Shown piece after piece: positions 59,449 through 64,000 of a DNA stretch of 64,000 nt. The translations under genes were made by a program, and so were the position numbers. The notes under the pieces were generated by a model that was not told the origin of the DNA, did not search any database, and saw nothing but the letters and a program-made list of their open reading frames with translations. The stretch comes from Channallabes apus (taxonomy: Eukaryota; Chordata; Actinopteri; Siluriformes; Clariidae). The stretch spans positions 16,511,314-16,575,313 of the forward strand of contig CM060127.1 in assembly GCA_030522415.1 (NCBI GenBank), written 5' to 3'. Positions within the stretch are counted from its first letter, which is position 1. Each line of letters begins with the position of its first letter.

Positions 59449-59819
59449 ATGAATCAATACAGTATATCACGTATATCAATACATTTAGTATTAAACCATT
59501 AACACACGTTTATTTACAGTATGTGTGTGTCTGTGTCAGTGCTGTGTGTTTCGGAACTCTGCTACATGACAGTTGCTGAGTGTGAGATAAGTGCAGCTGA
59601 TCTCTGTGCCACAGGGACAAGAGTGCATGATAAAATGACAGATGGCCCTCCTTTCGGTTTAAATGGCAGACATGAGCTGAACTGCACAGATACAGAGGGA
59701 CCGAGACACAGGGGGACTTGCATTGGTCACTCCATCTCCCTCTCTTGCTCTCTCACACACTCGCACAGAGTACACTGACAAACACAGACAAGCCCAGTAC
59801 AGTGAGGTCACACACTCAC

Positions 59820-59901
59820 GGTGGATGTGAGTCTTTCCAAAGCTTTCATCTGCAGAATTTCTCCACAGATATCTCGTTTTCCTTCGGGATCCTCTTCAGG
59901 A
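59820..59901 (-). CDS. Exon of an unrecognised minus-strand gene (first seen)
   Basis: An 82-bp block with acceptor TTTTCTTCCCCAG and donor GTGAGTGTG. It reads PEEDPEGKRDICGEILQMKA then LERLTST and ends at a codon boundary, followed in phase by 55,001-55,049. Strong splice sites and a predicted helix support it. Upstream exons must lie right of this point. None was found before the window edge. Confidence 0.62.
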
Positions 59902-60940
59902 CTGGGGAAGAAAAGAAAAAAAAAGTGTTGTATAATACACAAGGGCAATGGTAACACACACACACATATACTGTACACAGGATTAACGCCTCAGCTCTGT
60001 ACTGCCCCCTCCTGACCTGTGCACACCACTCTCAGCATGACAAACCTTAACAAGCCATTTGTCTCCATTTCAGCATTTTGCACACACGGTCTTGACTCAA
60101 GCATCCATGAAAATACCAGAACAAACTGAACATGTCCCACTGAGAATTTGCTACACGAGGATAAAGTGCCTATAACACCAAGCTGTTACAAGAGGACAAA
60201 ACACATATAAGGAAAAAGAAATAAAGCAGACAGGAGAGGTCCTGAGAGGCTCATATAACAGGTAGCAAAATAACAAGTAGAATGTTTCAGACATGACCAA
60301 ATTTTCTCAGCAACACCTCAGCTAAAATGGTCCAATAACCATATATGGCTTGGACATGATATTTGGAACAAGCACTGGGTCGAATACTGTACAGTAGGTC
60401 AACAACACCCTTTATGCTTGAAACAGAAGGGAACAAAGGCCAATCAGAAAAGAAAAAGCATAAGGGTTTGTGAGAGGGTTTTAATGATCAGATCGTTTTA
60501 TTCTCTACACTACATTTGATCTCGCTAGTGTCAGTTGTTTCACTTTTATTTCTCCTGAAGATGCACAGAGACAAATATGATATTAAGAATTTCTTTGGCC
60601 GAAGAAACAACATATTTGTATTTACTGCTTATGCAATCTAAACTCATGGTGTGGTCAGTACAGTTACATCTAGGTTTTCATTTACACATTTGGCAATTTT
60701 AAAGGAATTTCAAGAAGAAATTCAATCTGCAAATAAATCTGTTTATATCAATTGATGTCATTTAAAAATGATGCAAAATGATCACAGGGAAAATCTCAAC
60801 AAGTCCCTATATGATAATTAGTTTTATTTTGTTATTATTATTACCCTTTTTTTTGTTAATTATCTTTATCAAGTGCTTGATTTTCCCATCTTGCAAAACT
60901 GTTCTCCTCTTATAGTATATATGAAAATGTAATTTTATGA
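59902..60940. other. Non-coding stretch
   Basis: No exon or known repeat recognised. A paired heptamer TACTGTACAGTA lies at 60,385-60,396. Confidence 0.4.
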
Positions 60941-61009
60941 GGGGACGTACTATACTGTACAAGTCTAACTAGTATTTGGATGATCACAATAAACTCTCTT
61001 TATTTCTCT

Positions 61010-61200
61010 ATATAATCCCCTGCTGCACTAATGCACTTTTCCCAGTGTTTCACTAGTGTTTGGATCCCATCAAAGTTGAAAGATTTCTCAGGCGGGATCG
61101 GTCTGATTGCTTCCCATCTGAACGCTGGCCTCCCAGGAACTCCGTTAATGGGCCAACTGTAAAAATGGCTTGGGGCTGGACTGCGTCCAAGACTGTGCGG
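61010..61200 (-). pseudogene. C-terminal fragment of a mariner-like transposase
   Basis: The minus strand reads WPINGVPGRPAFRWEA, EKSFNFDGIQTLVKHWEKCI and SAAGDYIEK before a stop and AATAAA. W..C....GDY.EK is a typical mariner C-terminus. It is the same family as the deleted copy at 25,580. Confidence 0.65.
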
Positions 61201-61269
61201 GAGATGTGATAATAACTCCCAGAGTCCCTCTCAATGAATGTTCACGAGAACGACTGCAGCATGCTCCGA

Positions 61270-62520
61270 GACATTTACATATTACACAAAAACATTTACA
61301 CCATTCAAATAATGAAGAAGAGTCTAAAGGCTAAGAGTCTAAGTCACAGGAGGCTAATAGTAATAACTAGAAATAAAAGAAACAGCACAGAATATTGTTG
61401 ATTGTTCATGTTTGAATGTCTTTGGGTCTTATGAATGCTAAAATCTTTAAAGTGATTAAAGCTACCATTTGCTTTTTAAAGAAACTTGACATCCCTGTGT
61501 GTGCACACAGTGTTTTTTAGCACTCACACCCACATCCACCCACCCGTCGACCGACCCACACCCACACAACTTTCAACAGTTCTGGCCAAACTGGTAAGAG
61601 TAAAGCGATGAGCAATATGCAAACTGGATGCAAAAGATGTCAAGCAGTTGGAAGGCTGTGTGTGTGACTGGAATATCCAACCAGCTCATTTGGAAAGAAA
61701 ACAGAAGTTCACTGAAGGAAAATGAAGAAATTATTTACATACAAGCTGCAAAAAAAAAAGAAGCAACCCAAGGAAAACTCTCCGTCTCCTCCACGGCCCC
61801 AATTGTGATTTATTTAAATTCTCCAGTGTGCACTTTTTATAACTCTGTCAGCTCACAGAGATGAAGTGAGCAGAATCCAATCCAACGGGTCTGATTGACA
61901 GTTAGTGTCAGGTCGGGGAAGGAGGCCCGCATTGGACGACTGATGTCACACGGTCCGCCACGCGTCACGTTCGATTCCGTCAGGGTGAAATTGGAGTCGC
62001 TGGCGCATCCTGTCTTCCCTCAACCCCATCAAAATTCCCTGCTCTCATTCGACGTGTCTATTCCCGGCTGGCAGTGAAGCCCGCGGACACAGATGTGCTG
62101 TCAGGACACAATGACGAAGATCAAATCAACCGAGCCGTGCGTCACTTTGCCTCATAATTTCAGATAAAAATACATGGCCGGGCAGTACTGTATATGTGAC
62201 GTTCAGGCAATACCGGATCTCTAGAGCGGAATTAAAAATAGACTTTGCAGCAGTGCAGGTAGGATTCCTGGACTGGAGATATTACCAGTAACGTGATATT
62301 ATTACATATACATACTGTAACCTGATGAATTTCAGATTTTCATCAGACTGCAGCTGTCACGAGGACCCCTGCATTTTCACTTCATCAGTCTTGTAGTCAA
62401 CTGAAAAAAGATGTGATCTCTGACCGCCAGATGTTTATTCTAACAGCTGTGGCTCGAATTTGCATCTCAGGAGACAAGCCTTGTTCACCAACTGAGTGCC
62501 TACACACTAACACACTCACA
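61270..62520. other. Non-coding stretch with a GC-richer block
   Basis: 61,890-62,160 is CpG-containing and lacks repeat signatures. It could be a conserved non-coding element or an old regulatory region. Nothing else is recognised. Confidence 0.35.
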
Positions 62521-62549
62521 GTGTGTAAAAGAAAGACTAGACTAAAGAA

Positions 62550-63170
62550 AGACTAAATGCAGATTTTGAAAGAAAGGAAGAGAGGAAGACAGTGGGGAAG
62601 ACAGGCAAAGGACTGAGATGCAGAAAAAGAGGATAGTGAAAGAGCAGACAGAGACCTATAAAGATCATGAAGGATAGTCAGAGACAAGATAGAGGTAACA
62701 AGACATGAGAGACAAACAAGCTCTGAAGAGAGACAGGGAAAGAAAGACTTTAAGACATCAAAAGACACAGTGACAGAAAGGGCAGAAAGGTGAAAGACGA
62801 TGAGTCAGAGAGAGAGCAAAAAAAAAGAGACGGCGAGAAAGATAATGAGAGCAAGAAAGATTAGGTAGAGACAGGGAAAGAAAATGAAAGACGAGATAAA
62901 AATGAAATGAAAGAAAGAGAACGACGAGAGATACAGTAATGAGACAATCTGACAGACAGCATTAAAAATGAGACACAATTAAGGAGACAGCAAGAAAGAT
63001 TAGAGACTGTAGAGATTAGACACAATGGAAGAGAAATATAAAAGACAATGTGACGGGCACTGAGAAAGACAGCGAAAAAGATATGACAAAGACCAAGTCA
63101 GAAAAAAGCGAAAGAGAAAAAACCAAAGAGACGCGAGAAACCATGTGAGGGAGACAAACAAACTGAAACA
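62550..63170. repeat. Purine-rich degenerate GAAAGA/GAGACA array
   Basis: The plus strand is dominated by A and G (GAAAGA, AGAGAC, GACAGAG words) for about 600 bp without an exact unit. Confidence 0.8.
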
Positions 63171-63179
63171 AATTTTCCG

Positions 63180-63436
63180 TTTCTTTTTTATCTATTTACA
63201 AAAATATTTCCCTCCTTCCCTCTCGGTCTCTCTAAATACCTCCCATCCTGATTTTCACTTCGTCGTTTCTACTCCTGCTACCTCAACTGTCTCTCTCTGC
63301 CTCTACACTGCTCTGTCTCTCACTCACTTTTTACCTCTATCTGCCCTTTCTCTCTAAATCTTTTACACACCCCATTCTCTCTAATAACCTTTCTGTATAA
63401 CTCTTTCACCTTTTCCTATTTCTTCTCTCTTGACAC

Positions 63437-63511
<75 letters not shown>

Positions 63512-63830
63512 CACTCTCGCTCCTCTCTGCCTGTACTCTGTCTATACTTTTGAATTTCCTTCAGGAACAATAAAGTATCTATCTATTTATCTCCCTCTCT
63601 CTCCTGCTACCTGCTGCCACCCCCCACCCTGCCTCCACACACACACACGCGCGCGCACGCACACACACCTACCTCTACATATAGCTCTCTTGCTCCTTCT
63701 CTCTACTCTCTCTAAACACACACACACCTCACCCACCCACTCTCCATACATCATCCTCCCTCCAGAAATACCCCTCTCTCTCTCTCTCTCTCTCTCTTTT
63801 CGCAGACTGATATTTTTGACATTTTTAGTT
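63180..63830. repeat. Pyrimidine-rich region with TA, CA and CT microsatellites
   Basis: CT-rich sequence follows the purine array. It contains a TA-to-CA compound run (63,439-63,509), a CA/CG run (63,637-63,668), a CT run (63,775-63,797) and a LINE-like tail GAACAATAAAGTATCTATCT at 63,564. Confidence 0.85.
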
Positions 63831-63936
63831 CAGCTAGTGGTAGCATTGCATGTTTTAACACAACCCACAGGACTGGAGTTCTCATTAAAAATACATACAG
63901 AGACATAAGCACTTTCACAATACATACATTATTTAC

Positions 63937-64000
63937 AGTGCTGCGCAAAAATCTTAGGCACATAAATGCAGAAGAGCCAGAATGTTTAAAAAGAAATAAA
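63937..64000 (+). mobile_element. Left end of a Tc1-like element, cut by the window edge
   Basis: TTACAGTGCTGCGCAAAAAT then CTTAGGCAC matches a widespread fish Tc1-type terminus (CAGTGCTGTGCAAAAGTCTT). Nearly all of the element lies outside. Confidence 0.6.

Larger units (their letters stand above)
55050..59819 (-). other. Intron of the unrecognised gene (4.8 kb)
   Basis: Donor GTGAGTGTG at 59,819 and acceptor CTTCACAG at 55,050. It contains a SINE fragment, a dispersed repeat and the second Tc1 copy. 56,170-57,600 has no coding signal I can support. Confidence 0.55.

Overview
The window looks like teleost fish nuclear DNA. It carries a vertebrate Rap exchange-factor gene split by long introns, many Tc1/mariner, hAT and piggyBac-type DNA transposons, a Tx1-clade L1 retrotransposon, L2-like LINE pieces, tRNA-derived SINEs and long CA/GA microsatellites. 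A catfish-like or other otophysan fish is possible because Tc1 elements are so abundant, but the species cannot be fixed from the sequence.

Host genes. Six coding exons on the minus strand, between 36,698 and 2,088, match Rap guanine nucleotide exchange factor 5 (rapgef5): the N-terminal region, the acidic linker and the REM (Ras exchanger motif) domain. The RA and CDC25/GEF exons lie beyond the left edge. Phases agree at every junction where both splice sites are resolved. One 174-bp intron in the REM domain is a textbook U12 AT-AC intron. A second minus-strand gene is represented by three small phase-compatible exons (59,901 to 54,814) that I do not recognise.

Mobile DNA. 9.2-14.7 kb: a nearly intact Tx1-clade LINE with GA/TC microsatellite on both sides. 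14.9-16.05 kb: an internally deleted Tc1. 27.6-33.6 kb: an inverted pair of MITEs. 40.2-40.6 kb: a piggyBac-like MITE with TTAA duplications. 42.0-44.5 kb and 47.9-49.2 kb: two hAT-type elements with perfect 8-bp target duplications. 45.3-46.9 kb and 57.8-59.4 kb: two copies of one Tc1 family with the same frameshift. 50.3-54.65 kb: a three-level nest in which an L2-like LINE sits inside a Tc1 relic and is itself interrupted by an intron-containing DD35E IS630/Tc1-type transposase gene.

Main discovery. The heptamer TACTGTA/TACAGTA occurs about 100 times by eye, against roughly 12 expected. This is the canonical footprint left when a Tc1/Sleeping-Beauty-type transposon with CAG...CTG ends leaves a TA site. 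In four independent decayed reading frames (LINE ORF2, the DD35E transposase and two places in the L2 LINE) the heptamer is a 5-bp insertion at TA, and ignoring it returns the frame to the family sequence. Several footprints are doubled, as expected if a footprint is itself reused as a target. The window therefore seems to keep a dense record of cut-and-paste transposition events whose elements are gone.

The rest is intron and intergenic DNA with simple repeats, two long degenerate arrays (31.3-32.3 kb and 47.1-49.6 kb) and a purine-to-pyrimidine switch near 63.17 kb. I saw no rRNA, no functional tRNA gene and no CRISPR array.
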